DNA of 20,850 nucleotides from an uncultured Mediterraneibacter sp. (GCA_934418295.1 CAKRWZ010000029.1:1-20850), one strand, 5' to 3'; shown: positions 7,239 through 14,119, counted from the first letter of the stretch. The notes: a model not told the origin generated them from the letters alone. Numbers and translations are program-made.

Positions 7239-9518
7239 ATGCTGTTTCGAAAACTGATCAGAACAATAGGAAAGTATAAAGCACAATTTTTATCGATGAT
7301 CATTATGATCGCTTTGGGAGTCGGCGTTTTTGCAGGCTTCAGCATAGAGTGGTACAGTCTGGAAAAGGATGGGACTCAATTTTTTGAAGATACCAACTAT
7401 GCAGATTATCACGCAATCCTGGAAACCGGGTTTTCGGAGGATGACGCGGAAGCGGTCCGGAAGATCGAAGGTGTGGATCAGGCAGAACGCTGCCTGAACA
7501 TCAACACTTCCGTAAAGGGAGAAAAGAAGACGCTGTCTCTTTATGTGGCGGAGCATCCGGGGATTTCAGACTTCCTGGTGACCGGCCAGAAAAAAGGCGT
7601 GGAATATACGACGGATGCAGCCGGGATCTGGCTTTCCGACAGCTACGCCAAAGAAAATAAGATTTCCCTGGGAGACAAAGTGACCGTCGTTTATCAGGGA
7701 ACCGAAATGACAGAAGAAGTGGTGGGACTGATCAAGTCACCGGAATTTACGGTCTGTCTGGCAGACAGCAACCAGATCATGCCGGATTACAAAAGTCACG
7801 GTTATTTTTACATTTCTCCGGGCGAGTTGGAGAAGAAGTTGGGAATGACATTTTATCCTCAGATCAATATCCGGTCAGACCTTTCCAAAAAGGAAATGGA
7901 AAAAGCAGTCAATAAAGCGCTGGGAAAGACGACGTATCTGCTGGGGCAGGACGAAATGGTTTCCCGGGCTTCTATGCAAAGCGAAGTGGAAGAAGGACAG
8001 ACCATGGCAGCCATTCTGCCGGTGTTGTTCCTGTTGATAGCCATTTTGACCATGGTGACCACCATGCATCGGATCACGATCAATGAAAAGACACAGATCG
8101 GTACGTTGAAGGCACTGGGCTTCCGGGATAAACGGATCCTGTGGCACTATACCTCGTTCGGATTGGTGATCGGTGTCCTTGGTACGGTCTTGGGTATCGG
8201 CCTTGGCATAGGGGTTGCTGCATATCTGTTAAATACAGAAAGCCCGTTGGGTCAATATTTTGATATTCCGGAATGGAAATTATACATGCCGTGGTATGGC
8301 CGGGCTGTACTGGTGGGACTGATCTTGTTCCTGACACTGATCAGTTATCTGTCAGTGAAGCGGATGCTGAAAGGAAATGCCGCAGATGTGCTGCGGCCGT
8401 ATATTCCGAGCAAGATGAAACCGACTGTCTTAGAAAGAGGCAGACTGTGGGAGAAACTTTCCTTTGGAACGAGATGGAATCTCCGGGATATTTTCCGGCA
8501 TAAAGCCCGTTCCTTCATGACCCTGTTCGGGATCGTCGGCTGTATGATCCTGCTGGTGGGCGGAGTCGGCATGAAAGACACCATGGATGCTTTTATGGAT
8601 ACTTATTACGACAAGGTGAGCAATTATAAGACCAAGATCAATTTTGCAGACACGACGCCAAACGAAGAGGCCGAGAAATTGGCAGAAGAGTATGACGGCG
8701 ACTGGGTGGCAGCAGCCAGTGTGCAGCTGGACGGCGAGACGGTCAGCTTTGAAGTATACAATACAAAACACGGAAATTATCGATTTGTCGATGAAGACGG
8801 GGAGATCATCGAGCTTTCTGATGACGGAGCTTATGTGTGCAGCCGTCTGGAAGAAAAAGCGCCATTGAACAAAAAGATGACTTTTTCACCTTATGGAAGC
8901 GACAATCAATATACGGTGACCACAAAAGGATATATCCGTTCTGTCATGACAAAAAATATTGCGATGACCAAAGAATGTGCGGATAAACTGAACGTTCCTT
9001 ATCATATTACCAGTATGTATACTCAGACAGAAAGCGGAGACATTGCCAACAGTAAGTGGATCGCCGGTAAGTCTACGAAACAGTCGCTGGTTGAGTCGCT
9101 GGACAGCTTTATCCAGATGCTGTATATGAGTGTGATCGTGCTGGCACTTTTTGCGGTCGTGCTGAGCGTGGTCGTGCTGTACAACCTTGGCGTCATGAGC
9201 TATATGGAGCGCTATCGGGAGCTGGCAACACTGAAAGTAGTCGGGTTCCGTGACCGCCATATCGGCAAGATCCTGATCAGCCAAAATGTCTGGATCACGA
9301 TCCTTGGTATTCTGATTGGACTTCCGGCAGGGTACGGTGTGCTTTCCTATCTGCTGACAGCGCTGGCATCTGAGTACGAAATGCGTGCAGTCTGCGGATC
9401 TCTCACCTGGTCGGTCAGTATTGTCCTGACGTTGGGCGTATCCCTTCTGGTCAGCTGGTGTGTGGCAAGGAAAAACCGGAAGATCGACATGGTAGAGGCG
9501 TTAAAAGGAATCGAATAA
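7239..9518 (+). CDS. FtsX-like ABC transporter permease
   Basis: A permease of about 759 residues with two FtsX domains. A transmembrane helix near the N-terminus (about residues 14-36) is followed by a large extracellular MacB-like domain. The first FtsX unit is at about 250-340 (ILPVLFLLIAILTMVTT, then EKTQIGTLKALGFRDKRI). A second transmembrane helix and extracellular domain follow. The second FtsX unit is at about 630-715 (ERYRELATLKVVGFRDRHIG). The protein ends in VEALKGIE, a common tail in this family. The start at ATG 7239 is chosen because GAGGTGG lies 9 nt upstream and the stop of the ATPase gene is 1 nt before it. A GTG at 7215 in frame is less likely. Confidence 0.9.
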   Translation: MLFRKLIRTIGKYKAQFLSMIIMIALGVGVFAGFSIEWYSLEKDGTQFFEDTNYADYHAILETGFSEDDAEAVRKIEGVDQAERCLNINTSVKGEKKTLSLYVAEHPGISDFLVTGQKKGVEYTTDAAGIWLSDSYAKENKISLGDKVTVVYQGTEMTEEVVGLIKSPEFTVCLADSNQIMPDYKSHGYFYISPGELEKKLGMTFYPQINIRSDLSKKEMEKAVNKALGKTTYLLGQDEMVSRASMQSEVEEGQTMAAILPVLFLLIAILTMVTTMHRITINEKTQIGTLKALGFRDKRILWHYTSFGLVIGVLGTVLGIGLGIGVAAYLLNTESPLGQYFDIPEWKLYMPWYGRAVLVGLILFLTLISYLSVKRMLKGNAADVLRPYIPSKMKPTVLERGRLWEKLSFGTRWNLRDIFRHKARSFMTLFGIVGCMILLVGGVGMKDTMDAFMDTYYDKVSNYKTKINFADTTPNEEAEKLAEEYDGDWVAAASVQLDGETVSFEVYNTKHGNYRFVDEDGEIIELSDDGAYVCSRLEEKAPLNKKMTFSPYGSDNQYTVTTKGYIRSVMTKNIAMTKECADKLNVPYHITSMYTQTESGDIANSKWIAGKSTKQSLVESLDSFIQMLYMSVIVLALFAVVLSVVVLYNLGVMSYMERYRELATLKVVGFRDRHIGKILISQNVWITILGILIGLPAGYGVLSYLLTALASEYEMRAVCGSLTWSVSIVLTLGVSLLVSWCVARKNRKIDMVEALKGIE

Positions 9519-9569
9519 GATCAAATCTAAGGAATAAATTTTAAGAAAACAATCCTATAGGAACCCAAG

Positions 9570-9611
9570 CTCCCGCCGTTTCGGCGGCGGGGGTAAAACA
9601 CAAATTTTTTT
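9570..9611 (+). terminator. Possible terminator after the permease gene
   Basis: GC-rich hairpin with arms CTCCCGCCG (9570-9578) and CGGCGGCGGGG (from 9582) and one bulged C. A T7 run follows only about 12 nt later (9605-9611), which is unusual spacing. The T run also forms part of a second inverted repeat, GGTAAAA (9592-9598) with TTTTACC (9608-9614). Termination is therefore plausible but may be incomplete or regulated. Confidence 0.45.
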
Positions 9612-9617
9612 ACCAGA

Positions 9618-9637
9618 GAGTTAGCGTAAACTAACTC
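9618..9637. promoter_or_regulatory. Palindromic operator GTTAG-N6-CTAAC, copy 2
   Basis: A perfect 7-bp inverted repeat, GAGTTAG (9618-9624), CGTAAA, CTAACTC (9631-9637), ending 14 nt before the start codon of the DUF2325 gene. The inner arms and gap are the same as at 6171-6186. I see no convincing -35/-10 pair here; TAAACT within the palindrome could be a -10. The site may alternatively act as an RNA hairpin in a read-through transcript. Confidence 0.55.
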
Positions 9638-9651
9638 GGAAAGGAAGAAAT

Positions 9652-9960
9652 ATGCAGGTAGTAATTGTAGGAGGAAATGAATGTATGGTTCGACAGTATA
9701 TGGATGTATGTCAAAATTATCAATGTCAGGCGAAGGTGTTCTGCAAGATGTGCAATGCCTTGAAAGATAAAGTCGGCAATCCGGGACTGATGATTTTGTT
9801 TACGAATACTGCATCCCACAAAATGGTGAAGTGTGCGCTGAATGAAGTGCGCAATGGCGGCACCGTGGTAGAGCGCTGCCACAGCAGCTCTCTGAGCGCA
9901 TTGAGACGGATTTTGGATAAACATGCGTCGTCGGAGGCAACACTATGTCAGAGGAATTGA
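9652..9960 (+). CDS. DUF2325 domain protein, cysteine-rich
   Basis: A 102-residue protein matching DUF2325 in its opening (VVIVGGNECMVRQYMDVC) and the later core (GLMILFTNTASHKMVKCALN). Cysteines at 11, 20, 25, 31 and 34 cluster in the N-terminal third, enough for a metal or Fe-S site, although none is established. The biochemical function of DUF2325 is unknown. The start is supported by GGAAAGGAAG. The gene overlaps the DUF3793 gene by 16 nt, so the two are co-translated. Its place ahead of DUF3793 and flavodoxin genes, under a palindrome shared with the HMA operon, suggests a role under metal limitation; that is inference. Confidence 0.78.
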   Translation: MQVVIVGGNECMVRQYMDVCQNYQCQAKVFCKMCNALKDKVGNPGLMILFTNTASHKMVKCALNEVRNGGTVVERCHSSSLSALRRILDKHASSEATLCQRN

Positions 9961-10496
9961 TCGTCTACCACTGTTCTCCGACGCTGGCGGGATTGAAAAC
10001 AGGCAATCTTTTCCGATGCAGCTATCGTTCTGAAAAAGAATTATTAAACGAAGTGCGGGATCTGAATAAACGTTTGGTCAAAAAAGGACTGCGGATCCTT
10101 CCGCTGAAAATGCAGGATCATTTTGCGTTGATCTATGTCTATCGCCCCAGCCGGCTGAAAGAGGATATTTCTCATAAAGAAGCGGCAGAGATCCTGGGAA
10201 AATACGGGTATATCTGCAATATGCCGGACCAGTGTGTCAAGCGCCTGAGTGACAAGTTGAAAAACCAGGAACAGTTTCCCCATGAGATCGGTCTGTTTTT
10301 GGGCTATCCGGCAGAGGATGTAAAAGGATTTATTGAAAATGGGGCAAAAGGCTGCAAATGTGTGGGTTGCTGGAAGGTATACGGCGATGAAGAAAAGGCA
10401 AAGACCCTTTTTGCGGCATACAAACGATGTACCGAGGATTATCTCCGGTATTTTAGGCGGGGTAACATTATCGAACAGCTCACGGTAGCGGTTTGA
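9945..10496 (+). CDS. DUF3793 family protein
   Basis: A 183-residue soluble protein recognised as DUF3793 from HEIGLFLGYPAEDVKGFIENG and the following CKCVGCWKVYGD block, with cysteines at 137, 139 and 142. The family has no known reaction. Its members commonly occur beside flavodoxin and iron-uptake genes in Clostridia, to my knowledge. The conserved Cys cluster could bind metal. The gene starts inside the end of the DUF2325 gene (16-nt overlap) and is followed by the flavodoxin gene after 51 nt. No transmembrane segments or signal peptide are visible. Confidence 0.75.
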   Translation: MSEELIVYHCSPTLAGLKTGNLFRCSYRSEKELLNEVRDLNKRLVKKGLRILPLKMQDHFALIYVYRPSRLKEDISHKEAAEILGKYGYICNMPDQCVKRLSDKLKNQEQFPHEIGLFLGYPAEDVKGFIENGAKGCKCVGCWKVYGDEEKAKTLFAAYKRCTEDYLRYFRRGNIIEQLTVAV

Positions 10497-10547
10497 TAAA
10501 AAATAAATGTTATAAATTTATATGAAAAAAGAAAGGTGGATTTTACG

Positions 10548-10970
10548 ATGAGTAAAGTTGCAGTAGTTTATTGGACAGGAACAGGTAACACAGCAGCAAT
10601 GGCAGAGGCAGTGCTGGCGGGGATCAACGAGAACGGCGGAGAAGGCGTGATGCTGACATCTGCAGAATTTGATTCTTCTCAGATGGATTCCTATGATGCA
10701 GTGGCATTCGGCTGCCCGTCCATGGGAGCAGAAGAACTGGAAGAGACAGAGTTCGCACCGATGTTTGAAGAGTGCGAATCAAAACTAAACGGCAAGAAGA
10801 TCGCCTTGTTCGGTTCTTACGGCTGGGGAGACGGCGAGTGGATGCGAAACTGGGAAGATACCTGCCGCAACGACGGGGCGGTTCTGGCCTGCGATTTCGT
10901 GATCTGCAACGGCGCTCCGGACGGAGATGCTGTGGAAGAGTGCAAAGCCCTCGGTAAAGCTTTGGTATAA
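10548..10970 (+). CDS. Short-chain flavodoxin
   Basis: A 140-residue flavodoxin, an FMN electron carrier that can replace ferredoxin when iron is scarce. The phosphate-binding loop WTGTGNTAAMAEAV lies near residues 8-21. An aromatic loop GSYGWGDGEWM, expected to stack on the flavin, follows near residues 89-99. The length fits the short-chain class, which lacks the 20-residue insertion. ATG 10548 is preferred over an in-frame GTG at 10536 because AAAGGTGG (10532-10539) is then a well-spaced ribosome binding site and overlaps that GTG. It is the third gene of the DUF2325-DUF3793 cluster and probably shares its control. Confidence 0.92.
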   Translation: MSKVAVVYWTGTGNTAAMAEAVLAGINENGGEGVMLTSAEFDSSQMDSYDAVAFGCPSMGAEELEETEFAPMFEECESKLNGKKIALFGSYGWGDGEWMRNWEDTCRNDGAVLACDFVICNGAPDGDAVEECKALGKALV

Positions 10971-11010
10971 AATTTGAGGCTTATCGAATAAAAATTCAAA
11001 AAAAAGCAGA

Positions 11011-11039
11011 TTGACAATATACAGATGTAAGAGTAGAAT
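11011..11039 (+). promoter_or_regulatory. Promoter of the glycine riboswitch-symporter unit
   Basis: TTGACA (11011-11016), 17-nt spacer, TAGAAT (11034-11039). The start would fall at about 11046, just before the first aptamer. Confidence 0.7.
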
Positions 11040-11045
11040 GAATAC

Positions 11046-11245
11046 CGTTAATGCTATATGGAGCCAATAGAAGGCGGCAGGAAAGCGGCGAAAGCCCACC
11101 GAAGGAATAATACTCTCAGGTATCTTCCGGAAAGAAGATAAGACTGTAGCTGGATGGCACACTGGAGAATCTCATGAAAAATGAGTGCCGAAGGTGAAAG
11201 CGGATCTGACATCCGTGAATCTCTCAGGCAAAAGGACAGTGCGGT
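11046..11245 (+). promoter_or_regulatory. Tandem glycine riboswitch
   Basis: Two glycine aptamers in series. Aptamer 2 is canonical: GGAGA (from 11164), a CTCAT/ATGAG hairpin, TGCCGAAGG (11186-11194), a CGGAT/ATCCG hairpin and CTCTCAGGCAAAAGGACAG (11221-11239). Aptamer 1 is more diverged: GGAG (11060), ACCGAAGG (11098-11105) and CTCTCAGG (11113-11120). A 20-nt hairpin (TATCTTC/GAAGATA, 11121-11140) then stands where CAAAAGG is usual. A terminator follows 45 nt after aptamer 2, and the downstream gene is an alanine/glycine symporter, so glycine sensing of an uptake gene is coherent. For such transporters glycine is expected to reduce expression; the switching helix was not resolved by eye. Confidence 0.88.
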
Positions 11246-11290
11246 ATTCTTACATGACGCCAAAGTGTTGTGTCTGTTAATATTGTTTAT

Positions 11291-11320
11291 AAGGTCCGGA
11301 GATTTTCTTTGGACCTTTTT
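11291..11320 (+). terminator. Riboswitch expression-platform terminator
   Basis: AAGGTCC (11291-11297) pairs with GGACCTT (11311-11317). The stem extends inward with two G-U pairs and AGA/TCT to a UUU loop, and is followed by a T run. It lies between the glycine aptamers and the symporter gene, so it is the likely regulated attenuator. Confidence 0.8.
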
Positions 11321-11416
11321 CTTGTATGGTGACGAGTCAAAGTCAGAGTTTGCTCGAGACCTTGACGACCGCCTACAATCCCGGAATGTGCCGTCCGGCA
11401 CTTTCGGTGATTTTGG
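11317..11416 (+). repeat. Three-block hairpin element, copy A
   Basis: Conserved block 1 TTTTCTTGTATGGTGACGAG (11317-11336) is 18/20 identical to copy B and starts in the U-tract of the riboswitch terminator. Hairpin 1 spans 11336-11366 (GTCAA/TTGAC, GTC/GAC, GAG/CTC around loop TTTG). Block 2 TTGACGACCGC (11362-11372) is identical in both copies. Hairpin 2 spans about 11381-11407 (GTGCC/GGCAC core). Block 3 is TGATTTTGG (11408-11416). It lies in the transcribed leader of the symporter gene, downstream of the attenuator. I do not recognise it as a named RNA family. Confidence 0.6.
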
Positions 11417-11467
11417 TTTTCAGGGCATTTTCAAAATCAAAAGAGAAATGAGAGGAAATGGGAAATT

Positions 11468-12835
11468 ATGGATGCTATAGTGAATGTACTTGAGAAGATC
11501 GTGGCTTTTGTGAACATGATCCTTTGGGATTATGGTCTTTTGATCCTTCTTCTCGGAACGGGTATTATTTATACGATCAGCCTGAAATTTATTCAGGTGC
11601 GTAAATTCGGAGCCGGAATGAAGCTGCTGTTTGGGGAATTTTCACTCCACGGGAAAAGTGGTGAAAAGGGGCTGAGCTCTTTTCAGGCGCTGACGACAGC
11701 CATCGCTGCACAGGTGGGTACCGGAAATATCGCAGGAGCTGCTACAGCTATCGTAGCCGGCGGTGCAGGTGCGATCTTCTGGATGTGGGTAAGTGCTTTC
11801 TTCGGCATGGCAACGATCTATGCAGAGGCGGTCATGGCACAGAAGACCAGAGTGGAAAAGGACGGTGTTTACAACGGCGGCCCGATCTACTATATCAAAT
11901 ATGCATTTAAAGGAAAATTCGGAAAGTTTCTGGCAGGATTTTTCTCAGTAGCGATCATTTTGGCACTGGGATTCATGGGAAATATGGTACAGTCTAACTC
12001 TATCGGATCTTCTTTCCAGAATGCTTTCGGCATTAAGCCATTGTATGTGGGAATTGCCATTGCGATCATCGCAGCCGTGATCTTTATCGGTGGTATCAAG
12101 AGAATCGCACAGTTTACAGAAAAGATCGTACCGCTTATGGCAGTATTTTATATTCTGGGCGGACTTGTGATCTTGTTTATGAATCCGGCAGGTGTAGGAA
12201 AAGCCTTCCACGATATTTTTGTCGGTGCTTTTGCACCGCAGTCAGTTATCGGCGGAGCCTTGGGTGTTACTGTACAGAAGGCAATGCGTTTTGGTGTGGC
12301 AAGGGGTCTGTTCTCCAATGAGGCCGGTATGGGTTCTACTCCGCATGCACATGCAACAGCAGAGGTAGATCATCCAAGTGACCAGGGGTTGGTAGCCATG
12401 ATGGGCGTGTTCATTGATACCTTTATTATCCTGACCATGACGGCGCTGGTGATCCTTTCTACAGGAGCACTCAATAGCGGCAAGACCGGATCTGAGCTGG
12501 CTCAGACAGCGTTCTGCAGCGGCTTTGGCAACTTTGGAAACATCTTTATTGCGATCTGTATGCTGTTCTTTGCATTCACGACGATCATCGGATGGTACTA
12601 CTTCGGAGAGGTCAATGTACGGTCTCTGTTCGGCGGAAAAGCAGTAAAGGTTTATGCAGTGTTGGTAGTGATCTTTGTAGTGATCGGTTCCACTCTGAAA
12701 GTAGATCTGGTATGGAATATGTCCGATATGTTTAACGGTCTGATGGTTCTTCCGAACCTGCTGGCATTGCTGGCATGCATCGGTGTGGTAAAAACAATCA
12801 CAAAAGAGTACGAATCAAAGAAGCTGAAAAAATAA
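11468..12835 (+). CDS. Sodium:alanine/glycine symporter (AGCS family)
   Basis: A 455-residue membrane transporter with about 11 hydrophobic segments. It belongs to the AGCS family (AlsT/AgcS/DagA), which couples uptake of alanine or glycine to sodium. The family signature region ALTTAIAAQVGTGNIAGAAT lies at residues 75-94. Further typical stretches are GGPIYYI, FSNEAGMGSTPHAHATA and GWYYFGE. Full family length, no truncation. The leader carries a promoter, a tandem glycine riboswitch, a terminator and copy A of the hairpin element, so expression should respond to glycine. The ribosome binding site is GAGAGGAAATGG before ATG 11468. A strong terminator follows, so the gene is monocistronic. Confidence 0.95.
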   Translation: MDAIVNVLEKIVAFVNMILWDYGLLILLLGTGIIYTISLKFIQVRKFGAGMKLLFGEFSLHGKSGEKGLSSFQALTTAIAAQVGTGNIAGAATAIVAGGAGAIFWMWVSAFFGMATIYAEAVMAQKTRVEKDGVYNGGPIYYIKYAFKGKFGKFLAGFFSVAIILALGFMGNMVQSNSIGSSFQNAFGIKPLYVGIAIAIIAAVIFIGGIKRIAQFTEKIVPLMAVFYILGGLVILFMNPAGVGKAFHDIFVGAFAPQSVIGGALGVTVQKAMRFGVARGLFSNEAGMGSTPHAHATAEVDHPSDQGLVAMMGVFIDTFIILTMTALVILSTGALNSGKTGSELAQTAFCSGFGNFGNIFIAICMLFFAFTTIIGWYYFGEVNVRSLFGGKAVKVYAVLVVIFVVIGSTLKVDLVWNMSDMFNGLMVLPNLLALLACIGVVKTITKEYESKKLKK

Positions 12836-12884
12836 TATAGAAGCGTTTGAAAAAGTTCTGGTACAGAACGTACATATGGTTTTC

Positions 12885-12924
12885 TTGGAAGACAGTGGCA
12901 GATAGTTGCCACTGTCTTTTCCAA
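12885..12924 (+). terminator. Terminator of the symporter gene
   Basis: Perfect 10-bp stem GACAGTGGCA (12891-12900) and TGCCACTGTC (12907-12916) with a 6-nt loop, followed by TTTT. Outer TTGG/CCAA pairs extend it. Confidence 0.78.
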
Positions 12925-13131
12925 AGAAGTAAAGGAAGTGCTGCTGGAGGCGGTTTAAAGTTGTACACAATAATTTTTGTACACAGAAATGGAAAGTCTA
13001 ATACTGCAGATCGTTTATTCTGCAATGGATCCTGTCAGAAGTGGCAATTTTCTTATTAGATACCCAACCAAGCATAAATCCGGTGTTAATATCAGTAAGA
13101 AGAACATCAATATTGTTTAGCTTTGTGCAAC
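12925..13131. other. Non-coding stretch with short repeats and a possible gene remnant
   Basis: About 200 nt without a supported gene. TTGTACACA occurs twice, 16 bp apart (12961-12969 and 12977-12985). A related TTGTACACA also lies near 6089. On the minus strand, 13129-12998 is an open frame reading CTKLNNIDVLLTDINTGF and onward to NDLQY before a stop, with no start codon. It could be the decayed 3' end of a gene or chance. The segment is more AT-rich than its neighbours. Confidence 0.25.
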
Positions 13132-13133
13132 AA

Positions 13134-13168
13134 AAAGAGAGAGCTCTGCGTAGTACAGAACTCTCTTT
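13134..13168 (-). terminator. Terminator of tRNA-Cys
   Basis: Stem AAAGAGAG with CTCTCTTT plus an inner CTG/CAG part, followed on the minus strand by TTTTTGTTG. It lies 4 nt downstream of the tRNA-Cys 3' end. Confidence 0.7.
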
Positions 13169-13172
13169 GAAG

Positions 13173-13244
13173 AGGCGCAGACCGGATTTGAACCGGTGAG
13201 TCGAGGTGTTGCAGACCTATGCCTTACCACTTGGCTACTGCGCC
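13173..13244 (-). tRNA. tRNA-Cys (anticodon GCA)
   Basis: Read on the minus strand, the acceptor arms GGCGCAG and CTGCGCC pair perfectly. The T arm is CCGGTTCAAATCCGG and the anticodon loop is CTGCAAC, giving GCA. The discriminator base is U73, the cysteine identity base. CCA is not encoded. It has its own promoter upstream and a hairpin terminator downstream. Confidence 0.95.
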
Positions 13245-13265
13245 ATTTAAAGCTTTTGCTCCTTT

Positions 13266-13294
13266 ATTATATCAGACGATCAAAATCAAGTCAA
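13266..13294 (-). promoter_or_regulatory. Promoter of tRNA-Cys
   Basis: Minus strand TTGACT (13289-13294), 17-nt spacer, TATAAT (13266-13271), about 21 nt before the mature tRNA. It explains the AAAATCAAG direct repeat seen between the two tRNAs. Confidence 0.65.
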
Positions 13295-13339
13295 TTAAAA
13301 TCAAGCTACACGCCTGCATAAAAAAGAAACAAAAACAAG

Positions 13340-13411
13340 TGACTCCGACGGGAATCGAACCCGTGTTACCGCCGTGAAAGGGCGATGTCTTAACCGCTTG
13401 ACCACGGAGCC
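13340..13411 (-). tRNA. tRNA-Glu (anticodon TTC)
   Basis: On the minus strand, GGCTCCG pairs with CGGAGTC (one G-U). The T arm is ACGGGTTCGATTCCCGT. The anticodon arm CGCC-CTTTCAC-GGCG gives TTC. CCA is not encoded. A T-rich tract without a hairpin follows the 3' end, so transcripts may end there or run into tRNA-Cys. Confidence 0.95.
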
Positions 13412-13417
13412 ATAAAA

Positions 13418-13451
13418 CAGCGGTGCACATAATTTAACAGTGCGACCGCTG
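13418..13451 (-). other. Hairpin in the tRNA-Glu leader
   Basis: Inverted repeat CAGCGGT-GCAC (13418-13428) and GTGC-G-ACCGCTG (13440-13451) between the -10 box and the mature tRNA. It would be the first structure transcribed and removed during 5' processing. No U-tract follows. Confidence 0.4.
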
Positions 13452-13454
13452 AAT

Positions 13455-13483
13455 ATATTATCATAATTCAAATACTTTTGCAA
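13455..13483 (-). promoter_or_regulatory. Promoter of tRNA-Glu
   Basis: Minus strand TTGCAA (13478-13483), 17-nt spacer, TAATAT (13455-13460). Confidence 0.5.
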
Positions 13484-13527
13484 GTGTTTTTTTGGAAATT
13501 TTAAAGATGGTTTTTGTGATTCGGCGC

Positions 13528-14013
13528 TTATAAACGCTTTACGAGCATCCATTCGTTGATGCCTTTTTCAATCAAATCCGGAATCAAAACCAGTGGTGTA
13601 AAGCCTTTTCTTTGATACAGGGATTTTGCGCGCGGATTAAAGTGAGATACACAAATGAAACATTTGTCAAAACCGGCCTGTTTGCAGATGTCTATATAGA
13701 GATCGACCAGACGGCCTCCGACAGCCTGCTTTCGGTAGCTTTCCTTTACACCAAGCAAGGCCAGATAAGGAAATTCACCAAACATTCCCATCATATCATA
13801 TACCATGACGCCTACGGGTTCGCCTTCGTCTTCTGTCTCGGCAACGATGACATTGCCTTTTTCTAAAGGACCGTACATCCACTCTCTCAGATAATCTTTA
13901 TCTTTAAAATAGTGATCATACAGGGCGCTGTTTTCAAAAACTTTTACGTATTCATCCCATTTATCGACCGTACCTTTTACAAAACGAATGCGGCATTCGT
14001 ATTTTATTGCCAT
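13528..14013 (-). CDS. GNAT family N-acetyltransferase
   Basis: A 161-residue GNAT-fold protein expected to transfer an acetyl group from acetyl-CoA to an unidentified amine. The conserved core is a beta strand (PYLALLGVKESYR), then the pyrophosphate-binding turn RKQAVGGRL and helix, then FNPRAKSLYQRKGF, a typical GNAT C-terminal motif. The start at 14013 (MAIKYECRIRF) is chosen because GGAGGAA lies 7 nt upstream; longer in-frame starts at 14028 and 14076 lack such a site, and the latter overlaps the promoter -35. It is monocistronic and divergent from the transposase gene. Confidence 0.85.
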   Translation of the reverse strand: MAIKYECRIRFVKGTVDKWDEYVKVFENSALYDHYFKDKDYLREWMYGPLEKGNVIVAETEDEGEPVGVMVYDMMGMFGEFPYLALLGVKESYRKQAVGGRLVDLYIDICKQAGFDKCFICVSHFNPRAKSLYQRKGFTPLVLIPDLIEKGINEWMLVKRL

Positions 14014-14047
14014 AATCTGTTCCTCCATATCCGTATTCAATATGTTT

Positions 14048-14076
14048 ATTATAGTCCGCAGGTCTGTAAAAGGCAA
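14048..14076 (-). promoter_or_regulatory. Promoter of the GNAT gene
   Basis: Minus strand TTGCCT (14071-14076), 17-nt spacer, TATAAT (14048-14053), giving a start near 14041 and a 28-nt leader. Confidence 0.6.
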
Positions 14077-14119
14077 GGGAGAAAAAAGGAAAAATCAAGT
14101 CGAAATATGACGAATTTTG

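Noticed and set aside
12847..13059. Plus-strand 70-codon open frame after the symporter
   Set aside because: It runs through the symporter terminator hairpin and resembles no protein family.
13282..13305. Direct repeat AAAATCAAG between the two tRNA genes
   Set aside because: It overlaps the tRNA-Cys promoter and is short and AT-rich; no further copies support a repeat family.
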